Counted from the first letter of the stretch, positions 1 through 9,185 are shown. The stretch: DNA of 40,095 nucleotides from Blastococcus sp. MG754426 (GCF_021699055.1 NZ_SSXC01000032.1:1-40095); one strand, 5' to 3'. Notes: generated from the sequence alone by a model not told the origin. Numbers and translations are program-made.

Positions 1-70
1 GAGGGGTGGGCGCCGGGCCCGTGGGGATGAGCGCCGCCAGCCCGCGTCCCAGGCCGCCTCGCTTCGTCAT
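1..70 (-). CDS. parB: ParB chromosome-partitioning protein, N-terminus only (cut by window edge)
   Basis: Only the first 23 codons are inside the window. Read from an ATG at 70, they give MTKRGGLGRGLAALIPTGPA, the typical basic, glycine-rich opening of actinobacterial ParB (GLGRGL.ALIP). A GAGGAG ribosome-binding site lies just upstream. The start follows the parA stop by 25 bp, so parA and parB form one operon. ParB is a CTPase clamp that loads at parS sites and is moved by ParA. Three parS sites in this window would be its targets. The N-terminal box seen here normally contacts ParA; the CTPase and DNA-binding domains lie outside the window. Confidence 0.9.
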   Translation of the reverse strand, partial: MTKRGGLGRGLAALIPTGPAPTP

Positions 71-95
71 CGCTGCTCCTCGCTGGCAGGGGTGG

Positions 96-1148
96 TCACT
101 GGGGGTCCTGGCGGAACGGCACCGACGTCTCCCCGAAGGCGAGGGCGCCGACCGGGGTGGCCCCGTTGCCACCCGCAGCCGCGTCGAGCCGCTCGAGCGC
201 GACACCACGCTGGGCCAGCTCCCGGGCGGCCTCGACGTAGCTGGTCGAACCACGCGAGCCCGGGTCGTAGGTGAGCACCGACTGCCCGTAGCCGGGGGCC
301 TCGGAGACGCGGACGTTGCGGGGGATGACCGCGTCCAGGACCAGCTCGCCGAAGTGGTTGCGCACCTCGTCGGCCACCTGGTCGGCGAGCTTGGTCCGCC
401 CGTCGTACATCGTCAGGAGGATGGTCCGGACGGCGATCCCGGGGTTGAGGTGCTGGCGGACCAGGTCGATGTTGTTGAGCAGCTGACCGAGGCCCTCGAG
501 CGCGTAGTACTCGCACTGGATGGGGATGAGGACCTCGTCGCCGGCCACCAGCGCGTTCAACGTCAGCAGCCCCAGCGACGGGGGGCAGTCGATGAGCACG
601 TAGTGCGGGCGGCGTTCCCGCGGGAGCGCCGCCACGTAGGCCTCGATCGACCGGCGCAGCCGGTGCTCGCGGGCGACCACCGAGACCAGCTCGATCTCGG
701 CGCCGGCGAGGTCGATGGTCGCCGGGACGCAGAGCAGGTTGGGGCTGGCCGTCGTCTGGTGCACCACCTCGGAGAGCGTGCTGTCGCCGACGAGCGCGTC
801 GTAGATCGAGGGCGTGCCCACGGTGTGCTCCACGCCGAGGGCGGTGCTCGCGTTGCCCTGCGGGTCGAGGTCGATCACCAGGGTCCGCAGCCCGTACAGG
901 GCGAGCGCCACCCCCAGGTTCACCGTGGACGTGGTCTTGCCGACCCCGCCCTTCTGGTTCGCGATGGTGATGACCCGGATGCGCCCGGGAGCCGGGAACG
1001 GCTCCTGCTCGGCGGCGTGCAGCACGCGCGTCGCGCGCAGGGCCTCCATGGCGATCGGGCTGTCGAAGTCCGCGAGCCCACCCGAGGACGTCGTCGCCGA
1101 CTGGTCAGCGGCGAGGCTGCTGCGCAGCCGCTCGCCCGGGTCGGTCAT
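96..1148 (-). CDS. parA: ParA/Soj chromosome-partitioning ATPase
   Basis: A 350-residue Walker-type ATPase that segregates replicated origins together with ParB. The deviant Walker A motif KGGVGKTT is at about residues 66-73. It is followed by the Walker A' aspartate in VIDLDPQGNAS and by the Walker B segment VLIDCPPSLG. The conserved C-terminal part (ILLTMYDGRTKLA, VIPRNVRVSEAPGYG) is complete. About 55 residues precede the ATPase core and are poorly conserved, as is common in actinobacteria. The ATG start has a GGAAGGA ribosome-binding site. The gene is transcribed with parB, and two parS palindromes lie directly upstream, between parA and rsmG. Confidence 0.97.
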   Translation of the reverse strand: MTDPGERLRSSLAADQSATTSSGGLADFDSPIAMEALRATRVLHAAEQEPFPAPGRIRVITIANQKGGVGKTTSTVNLGVALALYGLRTLVIDLDPQGNASTALGVEHTVGTPSIYDALVGDSTLSEVVHQTTASPNLLCVPATIDLAGAEIELVSVVAREHRLRRSIEAYVAALPRERRPHYVLIDCPPSLGLLTLNALVAGDEVLIPIQCEYYALEGLGQLLNNIDLVRQHLNPGIAVRTILLTMYDGRTKLADQVADEVRNHFGELVLDAVIPRNVRVSEAPGYGQSVLTYDPGSRGSTSYVEAARELAQRGVALERLDAAAGGNGATPVGALAFGETSVPFRQDPQ

Positions 1149-1169
1149 CGCAGGTCCTTCCTCTGCCGG

Positions 1170-1185
1170 CGTTTCACGTGGAACG
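1170..1185. promoter_or_regulatory. parS site (imperfect)
   Basis: The 16-mer CGTTTCACGTGGAACG matches the parS consensus (TGTTTCACGTGAAACA and the actinobacterial TGTTCCACGTGGAACA) around the central CACGTG. It sits 21 bp upstream of the parA start codon and 17 bp from a perfect site. ParB binding here could also modulate parAB transcription. Confidence 0.85.
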
Positions 1186-1202
1186 GGTCGGGTAGCGCTG
1201 GC

Positions 1203-1218
1203 TGTTCCACGTGGAACA
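1203..1218. promoter_or_regulatory. parS site (perfect palindrome)
   Basis: TGTTCCACGTGGAACA is a perfect 16-bp palindrome and the usual actinobacterial parS sequence. It lies in the rsmG-parA intergenic gap, next to a second parS. ParB nucleates here and spreads along DNA. Confidence 0.95.
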
Positions 1219-1244
1219 GGACGCGCGTGGGCCTGCCGGCGCCG

Positions 1245-1931
1245 TCACCGGTCCCCCCGTGTCATGACCACCACGGTAGTGGCAGCGTCCCCCAGTGATG
1301 CACCGACGGCCCGTGCCTCGATGTCGCGCATCCCGGCGGCGTGCAGCTCGGGGCGGAGCGCCGGCAGCTCGGCGAGCGCGCGGGCTCCGACGAGCGCCAC
1401 CAGCTGGGCACCCGGCCGGAGCAACCCGCGGCACCAGCCGACCAGGCGGGGGAGCGGTGCGACGGCCCGGGCCGTGACGACGTCGACCCGGCCGACGGCG
1501 GCGACGACCGATCGGTCCTCGGCGCGGCCCCGCACCACCCGCCAGGCGGCCGGTGGCTCGGCCAGATCGGCGACCGCCTCCTCCAGGAACTCCACCCGGC
1601 GGGCCATCGGCTCGACCAGCGTCAGCGCGATGTCGGGGCGGGCCAGGCCGAGGGGGATCCCGGGGAGACCGGCACCGCTGCCCACGTCGACCACCCGTGC
1701 GTCGCGGGGAACCGCCTCGGCCACCGCCGCGCTGTTGAGCACGTGCCGCTCCCACAACCGCGGGACCTCGCGCGGCCCGATCAGGCCCCGGGTCACCCCG
1801 TCGGAGGCCAGCCGGGCCACGTAGCGCTGCGCCGCGGGGAGGGCCGCGCCGAACACTGCGCCCGCCTGCGCCGGCGCGGCCGGGACCTGCGGCACGTCCA
1901 CGGCGCCGGCTCCGGGACCTGCCCCGCTCAC
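1245..1931 (-). CDS. rsmG: 16S rRNA (guanine527-N7)-methyltransferase RsmG (GidB)
   Basis: A 228-residue SAM-dependent methyltransferase that makes m7G527 in the 530 loop of 16S rRNA. In other bacteria its loss gives low-level streptomycin resistance. The SAM-binding motif VVDVGSGAGLPGIPLG is clear, followed by LTLVEPMARRVEFLEE and the family segment DVVTARAVAPLPRLVGW. The GTG start overlaps the jag stop by four bases (GTGA), so translation is probably coupled. The N-terminal 25 residues are alanine/proline-rich and variable. The gene ends about 27 bp from the perfect parS site. Confidence 0.97.
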   Translation of the reverse strand: MSGAGPGAGAVDVPQVPAAPAQAGAVFGAALPAAQRYVARLASDGVTRGLIGPREVPRLWERHVLNSAAVAEAVPRDARVVDVGSGAGLPGIPLGLARPDIALTLVEPMARRVEFLEEAVADLAEPPAAWRVVRGRAEDRSVVAAVGRVDVVTARAVAPLPRLVGWCRGLLRPGAQLVALVGARALAELPALRPELHAAGMRDIEARAVGASLGDAATTVVVMTRGDR

Positions 1932-2521
1932 CTGTCGGGCAGGACCACGACGCGGCGGCGGGGCTCCTCGCCCTCCGACTCGCTGTGCACCCCCGCGACC
2001 GAGGCGATGACGTCGTGCACGACCTTGCGCTCGAACGGGTTCATCGGGCTGAGCCGCTCGGGCTGCCCGCTGGCGGCGACCCGCCGCGCGGTCTCCGCGG
2101 CCAGCGAGGTGAGGTCCGCCCGTCGCTTGGCCCGGTACCCGCCGACGTCGAGCATGAGCCGGCTGCGCACGCCGGTGGACTGCGCGACGGCGAGGCGGGT
2201 GAGCTCCTGCAGCGCCTCCAGCGTCGCACCGTCCGGCCCGATGAGGTCGCCCAGCTTGCCCCCGACGATCGCGACCGATGCCCGGTCGCCCTCGACGTCG
2301 AGGTCGATGTCGCCGTCCACGTCGAGGATGTCGAGGAGGCGCTCGAGGTAGTCCCCGGCCACGTCGCCCTCGCGGACCAGCAGGTCCTCACCGGCCCCAC
2401 CGGCCCCGCCGGTCCCGTCCGCCTCGACGTCGACGGGCTCCACGACGGCGTCGTCGCTGGCGGGGTCCGCGTCGGGCAGGGCGGGTGGGTTGTCTGTCAC
2501 GGGCTGCTGCGGAGCACTCAC
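1928..2521 (-). CDS. jag: Jag-like KH/R3H RNA-binding protein
   Basis: About 197 residues. An acidic, low-complexity N-terminus is followed by a KH-type region (GGKLGDLIGPDGATLEALQE, with the GxxG-like IGPDG) and an R3H-type C-terminus (RRVAASGQPERLSPMNPFER followed by KVVHDVIA). This is the Jag/KhpB family, which always sits beside yidC. The Jag-N domain of firmicute proteins is absent, as usual in actinobacteria. I chose the GTG at 2521 because a GGGAGG ribosome-binding site lies seven bases upstream. An in-frame start at 2632 would run into the end of yidC and has no such signal. Confidence 0.93.
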   Translation of the reverse strand: MSAPQQPVTDNPPALPDADPASDDAVVEPVDVEADGTGGAGGAGEDLLVREGDVAGDYLERLLDILDVDGDIDLDVEGDRASVAIVGGKLGDLIGPDGATLEALQELTRLAVAQSTGVRSRLMLDVGGYRAKRRADLTSLAAETARRVAASGQPERLSPMNPFERKVVHDVIASVAGVHSESEGEEPRRRVVVLPDR

Positions 2522-2609
2522 GGGTGTTCCTCCCAGTTCGGTGCGGCGGCCGGGTCGTCCCGGTGGTCTGGATGCCGGACGGGCCGGCGGTCGAGCGGTA
2601 CGGCGGAGG

Positions 2610-3716
2610 TCAGCGACGCTTCCGCTTCCCACGGTTGGCCGGCCCCTGGCCCGCGCCGGGGCGGGACGTGCGGCCCGAACCCGAGCCGGCGGAGCGCGAC
2701 CCGGCGGACCCGTTGCCCGTCGACCCGTTCGCGGTGGAGCCGCCGGCTGCAGGGTCCGGCCCGACGACGCCGTCGCCGTCCACGGTGCTGGACGGGGCGA
2801 CGGTGCTGCCCGACGGGCGACCCTGCTTGGGGCGGACCGGCTTGGCGCCGGGCTTGGGAGCCAGCGTCTTGGGGTCGATCGCCGGCTTCTCCGCCGCGGC
2901 CTTGGCCTTGGCGGCGTCGGAGCCGGGCGGCGGCATCTTGCGCAGGATGAAGAACTGCTGGCCCATGGTCCACAGGTTGTTCGTCATCCAGTAGATGAGG
3001 ACACCGATCGGGAAGATGAACCCGGAGACGAAGAGGCTGATCGGGACGCCGTAGAGCATCAGCTTCTGCACCATCGCGGCCTGGCCCTCGACCGGCCCCG
3101 AGCGCGCCATGATCTGCTTCTGCGTGAAGTACGTCGTGAAGCACATGACCACGATCAGCGCGAACGCGACGATGCGGATGTTCGTGTAGTTGACGCCGGC
3201 GATCCCGAGGATCGCCTCCTCCTTGGCGCCGCTCATGTTGAACGACGCGGAGATCGGCGCACCGAAGAGCTGCGCGCGGGCGGCCTGGTCGGTGAGCTCG
3301 TCGGTCCAGGAGTAGAGCCCCTGCTTGTCCGGCGCGAGCCGGCGCAGGACGTGGAACAGCGCCAGGAAGACCGGGATCTGCGGCAGGATCGGCAGGCAGC
3401 CGGCCAGCGGGTTGACGCCGCGCTCCTTCTGGAGCTGCTGCATCGCCACCGCCATGCCCTGGCGGTCGCTGCCGTACTGCTTGCGCAGCTTGGCGATCTC
3501 CGGCTGGAGCTCCTGCATCGCCCGCTGCGACTTGACCTGCTTGACGAAGAGCGGGAAGAGGATGAGCCGGATCGTGACGACCAGGAAGACGATCGCGAGC
3601 ACCCAGCTCAGGCCGCCGAGGGCTGTCTCAGGCGCCGGGTCGCCGAAGACCAGGTTCCACAGCGAGTGCCACCGGGCCATGACCCAGGAGATGGCGGTGT
3701 ACAGCCAGTCAAGCAA
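2610..3716 (-). CDS. yidC: Membrane protein insertase YidC/Oxa1
   Basis: A 368-residue Oxa1-family insertase that places proteins in the cytoplasmic membrane, alone or with SecYEG. Visible segments are the first helix ([16 protein letters not shown]), a helix ending [20 protein letters not shown] with the conserved charged cytoplasmic loop, the motif [19 protein letters not shown], and later helices ([36 protein letters not shown]). A long Ser/Gly/Pro-rich tail ends in the basic GKRKRR. The best start is a TTG at 3716: it lies eight bases after an AGGAGG-type site and overlaps the yidD end by eight bases. An upstream in-frame start at 3842 would only read yidD sequence. Confidence 0.93.
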   Translation of the reverse strand: MLDWLYTAISWVMARWHSLWNLVFGDPAPETALGGLSWVLAIVFLVVTIRLILFPLFVKQVKSQRAMQELQPEIAKLRKQYGSDRQGMAVAMQQLQKERGVNPLAGCLPILPQIPVFLALFHVLRRLAPDKQGLYSWTDELTDQAARAQLFGAPISASFNMSGAKEEAILGIAGVNYTNIRIVAFALIVVMCFTTYFTQKQIMARSGPVEGQAAMVQKLMLYGVPISLFVSGFIFPIGVLIYWMTNNLWTMGQQFFILRKMPPPGSDAAKAKAAAEKPAIDPKTLAPKPGAKPVRPKQGRPSGSTVAPSSTVDGDGVVGPDPAAGGSTANGSTGNGSAGSRSAGSGSGRTSRPGAGQGPANRGKRKRR

Positions 3717-4095
3717 CGGAGGACTCCTCCTGCGGGGTCCGGCACGCGGCCGGCGGGGTGGCCTCGCGGCCGGGGTCATCGGACGGCGCGACCGGAGGAC
3801 GTGCCGCTGGGGTGGACGAGCGGGAGCCCGTCCCGGTTCCACGGGCCGGCGGGACGGGGTCGACCCCGCCCGGGTGCCAGGGTGCGCACTTGCCCAGCCG
3901 GACCAGCGTCAGCCAGCTGCCCCGGCCTGCGCCGTGCTGCGCGACCGCCTCGGCGGCGTAGGCGCTGCACGTGGGGTGGAACCGGCAGCGCGGCGGGAAC
4001 GCCGGGCTGATGGCGCGGGAGTAGAAGCCGACCGCGCGCAGCAGCAACCGCGCGGCGGCGGAACGCCGCGGGTCCGGCCCCGCCGGGCCGGTCAT
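3709..4095 (-). CDS. yidD: YidD membrane-insertion efficiency factor
   Basis: A 128-residue member of the YidD (UPF0161, Hlp) family, which helps YidC-dependent insertion. The diagnostic core is present: [20 protein letters not shown], then SAYAAEAV, and later [15 protein letters not shown]. The N-terminal amphipathic helix is [15 protein letters not shown] non-conserved Pro/Thr/Ser-rich tail extends the usual 70-90 residue length. Its ATG overlaps the rnpA stop by four bases and its end overlaps yidC, so the genes are co-translated in the order rnpA-yidD-yidC. Confidence 0.95.
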   Translation of the reverse strand: MTGPAGPDPRRSAAARLLLRAVGFYSRAISPAFPPRCRFHPTCSAYAAEAVAQHGAGRGSWLTLVRLGKCAPWHPGGVDPVPPARGTGTGSRSSTPAARPPVAPSDDPGREATPPAACRTPQEESSVA

Positions 4096-4472
4096 CGCCG
4101 GGGCCCCCGGTCGCCGAGCAGCCGGTCCAGGCCTGCGGTCAGGTCGCGGTGCAGCGCCGCCGAATCGGCGTCCGCGGCCTCGGGGCGGGCGCGGACGACG
4201 AGGTCCGCGCTCGCGGGCAGCCGGTCCAGCTCCGTGCGGACGACGGCACGCAGCCGGCGGGTCACCCGGTGGCGGACCACCGAGTTGCCCACGCTCCTGC
4301 CCACCACGAAACCGGCCCGCGCAACCGCCGGCGACGAGGTGTCGCCGGCCGGCTGCTCGGGCCGTTCGGGGAGGTAGTGCAGCACCATGGTCGGCCGCCC
4401 GGCGCGCCGGCCGGATCGGACCACCGCGGTGAACTCCGGGCGCCGGCGCAGGCGTGCCTGCGCAGGCAGCAC
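4092..4472 (-). CDS. rnpA: Ribonuclease P protein component
   Basis: A 126-residue basic protein subunit of RNase P, which helps the catalytic RNA bind and cleave the 5' leader of pre-tRNAs. The N-terminal [18 protein letters not shown] and the signature helix [20 protein letters not shown] (family RNR-type motif, here with H for N) are present. The gene starts at a GTG only one base after the rpmH stop, the normal rpmH-rnpA arrangement, so its ribosome-binding site lies within the end of rpmH. Confidence 0.96.
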   Translation of the reverse strand: MLPAQARLRRRPEFTAVVRSGRRAGRPTMVLHYLPERPEQPAGDTSSPAVARAGFVVGRSVGNSVVRHRVTRRLRAVVRTELDRLPASADLVVRARPEAADADSAALHRDLTAGLDRLLGDRGPRR

Positions 4473-4473
4473 G

Positions 4474-4611
4474 TCAGGCGGAGAGCTTCTCGCGGCCCTT
4501 GCGCCGACGGGTGGCGAGGATCGCCCGGCCGGCGCGGGTCCGCATCCGCAGCCGGAAGCCGTGGGTCTTGGACCGGCGGCGGTTGTTCGGCTGGAAGGTG
4601 CGCTTGCTCAC
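4474..4611 (-). CDS. rpmH: 50S ribosomal protein L34
   Basis: The translation is 45 residues from a GTG start: [20 protein letters not shown] followed by [20 protein letters not shown] and EKLSA. This is an unmistakable, complete L34 (family length 44-47). It leads the operon rpmH-rnpA-yidD-yidC-jag-rsmG, divergent from dnaA, as in nearly all bacteria. A TATGCT hexamer on the minus strand at 4802-4807 could be the -10 of its promoter, but I see no convincing -35. Confidence 0.97.
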   Translation of the reverse strand: MSKRTFQPNNRRRSKTHGFRLRMRTRAGRAILATRRRKGREKLSA

Positions 4612-5335
4612 GAGGTACTCCCACTACACGGCATCGGCGGTGCGGCCCCGTCGGTGGACGGGGACGCGCGGGGTGACGGTGGCGGCGTCCGCCGCACCCG
4701 GCACCCCAGAAGCTGGCACTGCGGACGGCGACGCCCCGACCTGGCCGCGCAGGCGCACTGCGGCGGCCGGGAACGGGCACACCCGTCCACAGACTCCCGC
4801 CAGCATAGCCGAGGACCGGCGCCGGGCGGCGGCCGGTCGCAGGCCGACCGCCCATCCTGCCGCCGGACCCGGGGCGCACGCCGCCCGGCACGCCGGTGCC
4901 GCCCGTCACCGCCGCTACCCGTGCGGCCGCCCGAGCACGGACAGGCCGCACGGGGCGACGCAGGTCCGTCGGCCCTGTCGGCGTTGCCCGGCTGTGGATG
5001 AAGCTGTTAGCGTCGCCGTCGCTCCGCGTCGGGCGTCAGGGTCACGACGCGTGGGCCGACCCCGTCGGTCGACCGACCGCCGGACCTCCCCTCCAACCGC
5101 CGCACACCGGCCGTGACCTGCAGCGATGCTCTTCCGGCCGGATCGCCGTGCGACGCCGGCCCAGCACCTCGCCGGCCGTGCACAGCCTGTGGACACCCGT
5201 GTGGAACACCTGCGCCCGCGCGTCCACAGCCGCGGACACGGGTGGATGCTGGACGGATCACGGGGGGAGCTCGGCGCGGACCGCCGGGCGTACCGGACCG
5301 GCCGTGGGGTCGACTGCATGGGAGGACGAAGCGGG
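4612..5335. other. rpmH-dnaA divergent intergenic region (dnaA leader with DnaA-box-like sites)
   Basis: About 724 bp without a credible gene. It holds several 9-mers close to the actinobacterial DnaA box TTGTCCACA: CCGTCCACA at 4783-4791, TCATCCACA on the minus strand at 4993-5001, GTGTCCACA on the minus strand at 5188-5196 (one mismatch), and GCGTCCACA at 5220-5228. Both the rpmH and dnaA promoters must lie here. This is consistent with DnaA autoregulation, as known in Streptomyces and other bacteria. The reading frames crossing it have shadow-type composition. Confidence 0.75.
4984..5013 (+). promoter_or_regulatory. Candidate dnaA promoter
   Basis: TTGCCC (4984-4989), an 18-base spacer, then TAGCGT (5008-5013) fits a housekeeping-sigma actinobacterial promoter (TTGNCN-18-TANNNT). 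The spacer contains TGTGGATGA, the complement of a near-consensus DnaA box, which suggests repression by DnaA. Transcription from here would give a leader of about 320 bases before the dnaA ATG. This is a by-eye prediction. Confidence 0.45.
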
Positions 5336-7093
5336 ATGGCCGACACGCCGGATCTGCCAACTGTCTGGGACCAGATCCGCGAGCGGCTGGCGACCAGCCT
5401 CTCCCCGCAGCAGAACGCGATGCTGAACCTCACCCGGCCCGTCGGCCTGTTCGAGGGCACCGCGGTGCTGGCCGCTCCGAACGAGTTCACCCAGACGGTG
5501 CTCGAGTCGCGCATGCGCCGGGTGCTGGCCGAGGCCCTGTCCGAGCAGTTCGGGCGGGACATCCACGTCGCCGTCCAGCTCGAGGACGCGCCCCCCGCGC
5601 CGGTGGTCGCGCCCCTGGACGAGGAACCGACGCGCCGCCCCTGGTCGGCGGTCGAGGCGCAGCGCGCCGAGGAGGACCAGGCGACCCGGGACCGTGCCGA
5701 CGACGGGCGCAGCGCGTTCGGCGTCCGCACCGACGTCGTCGGCACTCCGGCGCCGTGGGACCGGCCCGCGTCCGCCGACCGGCCGATCGGCCACGACTTC
5801 CCCGAGATCCGGGAGCTGCACCCCGCCGACGGCCCGCCGCGTCCCCCCGCCGACCGCGGGGCGCCCGAGGACTGGAGCACCACGACCTGGGGCGGTGGCG
5901 CGGCGGCGCCGGCCGACGACCGGGACTGGGGCGGGGCCGGGACCGCGCCGACCGCCGACGTGCTGCCCTTCGACGTCGACGCCGCGGCGGGGGAGCAGCG
6001 CCGGTCCGGGGCCGTGACCCGCGGCCGCCGTCCGGAGGGCGGCCGGCCGGCCGGCCTGGACCCGGGGCTCAACCCCAAGTACGTCTTCGACAGTTTCGTC
6101 ATCGGCAACAGCAACCGCTTCGCCCACGCCGCGGCGGTCGCGGTCGCCGAGGCGCCGGCCCGCGCGTACAACCCGCTGTTCATCTACGGCGAGTCCGGCC
6201 TGGGGAAGACCCACCTGCTGCACGCGATCGGCCACTACGCCGCGCGCATGTTCCCCAACGTCAAGGTGCGCTACGTCAGCACCGAGGAGTTCACCAACGA
6301 GTTCATCAACCTGGTGCACTCCGGCCGGGCCGAGGACTTCCGCCGTCGCTACCGGGACATCGACTTCCTGCTCATCGACGACATCCAGTTCCTGGAGCGC
6401 GCCGAGCGGACGCAGGAGGAGTTCTTCCACACCTTCAACACGCTGCACAACGCCAGCAAGCAGATCGTCATCACCTCCGACCGGCCGCCGAAGAAGCTGA
6501 CGACGCTTGAGGACCGGCTGCGCACCCGCTTCGAGTGGGGCCTGATCACCGACGTCCAGGCGCCCGACCTCGAGACCCGCATCGCGATCCTCCGCAAGAA
6601 GGCGTGGGGCGAGCGGCTGCAGGTGCCCGACCAGGTGCTGGAGTTCATCGCGTCGAAGGTGCAGACCAACATCCGCGAGCTGGAGGGCGCGCTGATCCGC
6701 GTCACGGCGTTCGCGTCGCTGAACAAGCAGCAGGTGGACCTGCCGCTGGCCGAGCTGGTGCTCAAGGACCTGATCAGCGACGAGCAGGGCCCGCAGATCA
6801 CCGCGGCGATCATCATGGCCGCCACCGCGGAGTACTTCTCCGTGACGATGGAGGAGCTGCAGGGCACCAACCGCAGCCGCACCCTGGTCAACGCGCGGCA
6901 GATCGCGATGTACCTCTGCCGGGAGCTCACCGAGCTGTCGCTGCCGCGCATCGGGGCGTCCTTCGGCGGCAAGGACCACACCACGGTCATGCACGCCGTC
7001 AAGAAGATCACCAACCTGATGAGCGAGCGGCGGGCGACGTACACGCAGGTCACCGAGCTGACCGCCCGCATCAAGAGCCGCGCCCGGCAGTAG
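5336..7093 (+). CDS. dnaA: Chromosomal replication initiator DnaA
   Basis: A 585-residue AAA+ initiator that binds DnaA boxes and melts oriC. Domain I spans about residues 1-85 ([20 protein letters not shown]). Domain II, about 90-240, is a long Pro/Asp/Gly-rich linker. Domain III has Walker [10 protein letters not shown] (285-293), Walker B DFLLIDD (343-349), sensor 1 [12 protein letters not shown] and the arginine-finger region [13 protein letters not shown]. Domain IV has the DNA-binding signature [19 protein letters not shown]. The ATG at 5336 was chosen because GGAGG lies ten bases upstream and [11 protein letters not shown] is a typical start; upstream in-frame codons read leader DNA. 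The stop is followed directly by a hairpin and oriC. Confidence 0.98.
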   Translation: MADTPDLPTVWDQIRERLATSLSPQQNAMLNLTRPVGLFEGTAVLAAPNEFTQTVLESRMRRVLAEALSEQFGRDIHVAVQLEDAPPAPVVAPLDEEPTRRPWSAVEAQRAEEDQATRDRADDGRSAFGVRTDVVGTPAPWDRPASADRPIGHDFPEIRELHPADGPPRPPADRGAPEDWSTTTWGGGAAAPADDRDWGGAGTAPTADVLPFDVDAAAGEQRRSGAVTRGRRPEGGRPAGLDPGLNPKYVFDSFVIGNSNRFAHAAAVAVAEAPARAYNPLFIYGESGLGKTHLLHAIGHYAARMFPNVKVRYVSTEEFTNEFINLVHSGRAEDFRRRYRDIDFLLIDDIQFLERAERTQEEFFHTFNTLHNASKQIVITSDRPPKKLTTLEDRLRTRFEWGLITDVQAPDLETRIAILRKKAWGERLQVPDQVLEFIASKVQTNIRELEGALIRVTAFASLNKQQVDLPLAELVLKDLISDEQGPQITAAIIMAATAEYFSVTMEELQGTNRSRTLVNARQIAMYLCRELTELSLPRIGASFGGKDHTTVMHAVKKITNLMSERRATYTQVTELTARIKSRARQ

Positions 7094-7154
7094 GAGCGGC
7101 CGCGCCCTCCCCACCCCTCGCACGCTCGGGGCGGTGCCCTGGTCGGGGCCGCTC
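7094..7154. repeat. Intergenic inverted-repeat element, copy A (after dnaA)
   Basis: The element begins immediately after the dnaA stop and is bounded by perfect 8-bp arms, GAGCGGCC (7094-7101) and GGCCGCTC (7147-7154). It contains the 16-mer CCTCGCACGCTCGGGG (7116-7131), found identically after gyrB and in related form after gnd. It may act as a terminator or mRNA-end stabiliser. I infer a dispersed family from three copies in this window. Confidence 0.65.
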
Positions 7155-8015
7155 GGCGGGGCTCTCCGCGGCCTTCGGCGGTGACGCAGCGCAGCCGGTG
7201 GAGTCACCGTGCAGACACCTGCCGGCCACCGTCCCGACGCGGTCGACAAGTCGTTGTCCACACCTGTGTGGATCCCTGGGGATGGCGGAACCGCTGGTTC
7301 TGCGCACGATGACCCGTGTGACGGCGGTGGCCGGCGTCGACTCGTCGAGAAGTTGTCCCCAGGGATGTGCACAGCTGGGGGAAAGTCCGGTCGGCACCGT
7401 TCCGCCGCCGCGCGACCCGGCCTCGCGGGTCGGCCGCCCGGCAGCACGCCGCATCCGGTCTGCACGCGGCTGACCTGCGCGGATGGCCCTGAGGGACGAC
7501 CCGGCCCGCACCCGTGCCCACCGGCCCCGCGCAGCCGGTGCACACCACCTGGGGACGAGCCGGGGAGACGCGGGGGACAGGACGTGGACCACCGGCGGTC
7601 ACCGTGCACAACCGTCGATCTGTCCACGTGTCGACAACAGGGGGACGGTGACCACCCACAACCGGCCAACACCCCGGATCGATCGCTGACCTGCGGAAAG
7701 GGCTCCGATCCCCAGCTTCCACACCAGTGATGACGAGGATGAAGGAGTTATCCCGGAGATTTCTCGAACCACAGTCCGGGTGGGGACGCTCCGCTGGGTC
7801 GGGTTCCCGGCTCCCCGAACCCGAGCACCAGCGCCCCCAGCACCACCAGCAGCCCATCGAGGGACGGGGGTTTCCCCACGGAGGGCTGCAACAGGCACGA
7901 TGAGCACCGCAGCGGAGCCATCGCCCCGCGGCAGGACGACGACGAGCTCCGCACCCGTACCGGCCACCTCCCCGGCCGGCGCACGGGCGCGGACCGAGCA
8001 ATGGGTGGTCGAGAG
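7155..8015. other. oriC: Chromosomal replication origin oriC (dnaA-dnaN intergenic region)
   Basis: About 860 bp between dnaA and dnaN with no credible gene, the canonical oriC position in actinobacteria. DnaA-box-like 9-mers include a perfect TTGTCCACA at 7254-7262, TTGTCCCCA at 7353-7361, TTGTCGACA on the minus strand at 7629-7637, and weaker ones such as GGATCCACA (minus, 7267-7275), CTGTCCACG (7620-7628) and TTGTGCACG (minus, 7603-7611). The relatively AT-richer stretch near 7725-7770, containing GGAGTTATCCCGGAGATTTC, is the best candidate for the unwinding element. The dnaN promoter must also lie in the distal part. The origin call rests on position plus box clustering. Confidence 0.88.
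7254..7262 (+). promoter_or_regulatory. Perfect DnaA box
   Basis: TTGTCCACA is an exact match to the high-affinity DnaA box of high-GC actinobacteria. It is the only exact match I found in the dnaA-dnaN gap. A weak box in opposite orientation follows five bases later (TGTGGATCC, 7267-7275). Confidence 0.85.
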
Positions 8016-9176
8016 ATGAAGTTCCGGGTGGCACGTGAGGTGCTCGCCGACGCCGTCGCCTGGACGGCGCGCAGCCTGCCGCCGCGGCCGTCGGTCCCGG
8101 TGCTGGCGGGCATCCTGCTCGAGGCCGACGGGAACCAGCTGTCGGTCTCCGGCTTCGACTACGAGGTCTCGGCGCGCTCGGAGGTCGACGTCCAGACCAG
8201 CGAGAGCGGGCGGGTGCTGGTCCCGGGCCGGCTGCTGGCCGAGATCACCCGTGCGCTCCCGCCGCACCCGGTCGAGATCACCGCCGAGGGCCCGCGCCTC
8301 GCGATCACCTGCGGCAACGCCCGCTTCAGCCTGCCCACGCTGCCGGTCGAGGACTACCCGTCCCTGCCCGCCATGCCGTCGGCGGCCGGCATCGTCGACA
8401 GCGAGGTCTTCAGCGAGGCGGTGGCGCAGGTCGCCATCGCCGCGGGGCGGGACGACACGCTCCCCATGCTCACCGGTGTCCGCCTGGAGATCGACGACGA
8501 CCAGATCACCCTGGCCGCCACCGACCGCTACCGCCTCGCCGTCCGCGAGTTCGCCTGGCGCCCCCAGACCTCCGGCCTGTCCGCGGCCGTGCTGGTGCCG
8601 GCGCGCACGCTGGCCGAGGCGGCCAAGACGCTGACCAGCGGGCCGGAGATCACCCTCTCGCTGTCCTCCGGCAGCTCGGGCGAGGGCATCCTCGGTCTGT
8701 CCGGCAAGGACCGGCAGACCACCACCCGGCTGCTGGACGCCGAGTTCGTGAAGTACCGCGCGATCATGCCGTCGGAGTCGTTCGCCAACGCCACGCTGCC
8801 GGTCGGCCTGTTCACCGACGCGGCCAAGCGCGTGGCGCTGGTCGCCGAGCGGGGGACGCCGCTGCGCTGCGAGTTCAGCCCCGGTCAGGTGACGCTGCGC
8901 GCCGGGGGCAGCGACGACGAGGGGCAGGCTGAGGAGCGCTGCGACGTCGACTTCGACGGCGAGCCGCTGACCATCGGCTTCAACCCGACGTTCCTGCTCG
9001 ACGGCCTGGCCGCGGTGCACACCGGGCGGGCCCGCATGGACTTCACCAGCCCGCTCAAGCCGGCCGTGCTCTCCGGCGTCGACGAGCCGCCGGCCGACGG
9101 GGACGCGCCGCCGGTGCCCGCCGAGCGCGCGGGCAGCTACCGGTACCTGATCATGCCGGTGCGGCTGCCCGGGTGA
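8016..9176 (+). CDS. dnaN: DNA polymerase III sliding clamp, beta subunit
   Basis: A 386-residue ring-forming processivity clamp. Recognisable segments are LPPRPSVPVLAGILLEADG, the conserved SGFDYEVSARSEV, TCGNARFSLPTLPVEDYPSL, the central LPMLTGVRLEIDDDQITLAA followed by TDRYRLAVRE, and the C-terminal YRYLIMPVRLPG, which includes the MPVRL clamp terminus. All three clamp domains are present. Two ATGs are possible (8001 and 8016); I prefer MKFRVAREVL at 8016, the usual start in relatives, but neither has a strong ribosome-binding site. A strong hairpin follows the stop. Confidence 0.97.
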   Translation: MKFRVAREVLADAVAWTARSLPPRPSVPVLAGILLEADGNQLSVSGFDYEVSARSEVDVQTSESGRVLVPGRLLAEITRALPPHPVEITAEGPRLAITCGNARFSLPTLPVEDYPSLPAMPSAAGIVDSEVFSEAVAQVAIAAGRDDTLPMLTGVRLEIDDDQITLAATDRYRLAVREFAWRPQTSGLSAAVLVPARTLAEAAKTLTSGPEITLSLSSGSSGEGILGLSGKDRQTTTRLLDAEFVKYRAIMPSESFANATLPVGLFTDAAKRVALVAERGTPLRCEFSPGQVTLRAGGSDDEGQAEERCDVDFDGEPLTIGFNPTFLLDGLAAVHTGRARMDFTSPLKPAVLSGVDEPPADGDAPPVPAERAGSYRYLIMPVRLPG

Positions 9177-9185
9177 TGCCGGGCG

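Noticed and set aside
7629..7637. TGTCGACAA and nearby CCACGTGTCGAC as a possible fourth parS
   Set aside because: It lacks the TTYCACGTGRAA symmetry of parS; it fits better as a weak DnaA box in oriC.
5258..7672. An 804-residue minus-strand open frame across dnaA and oriC
   Set aside because: It is antisense to dnaA, with shadow-type composition and no motif or ribosome-binding site.
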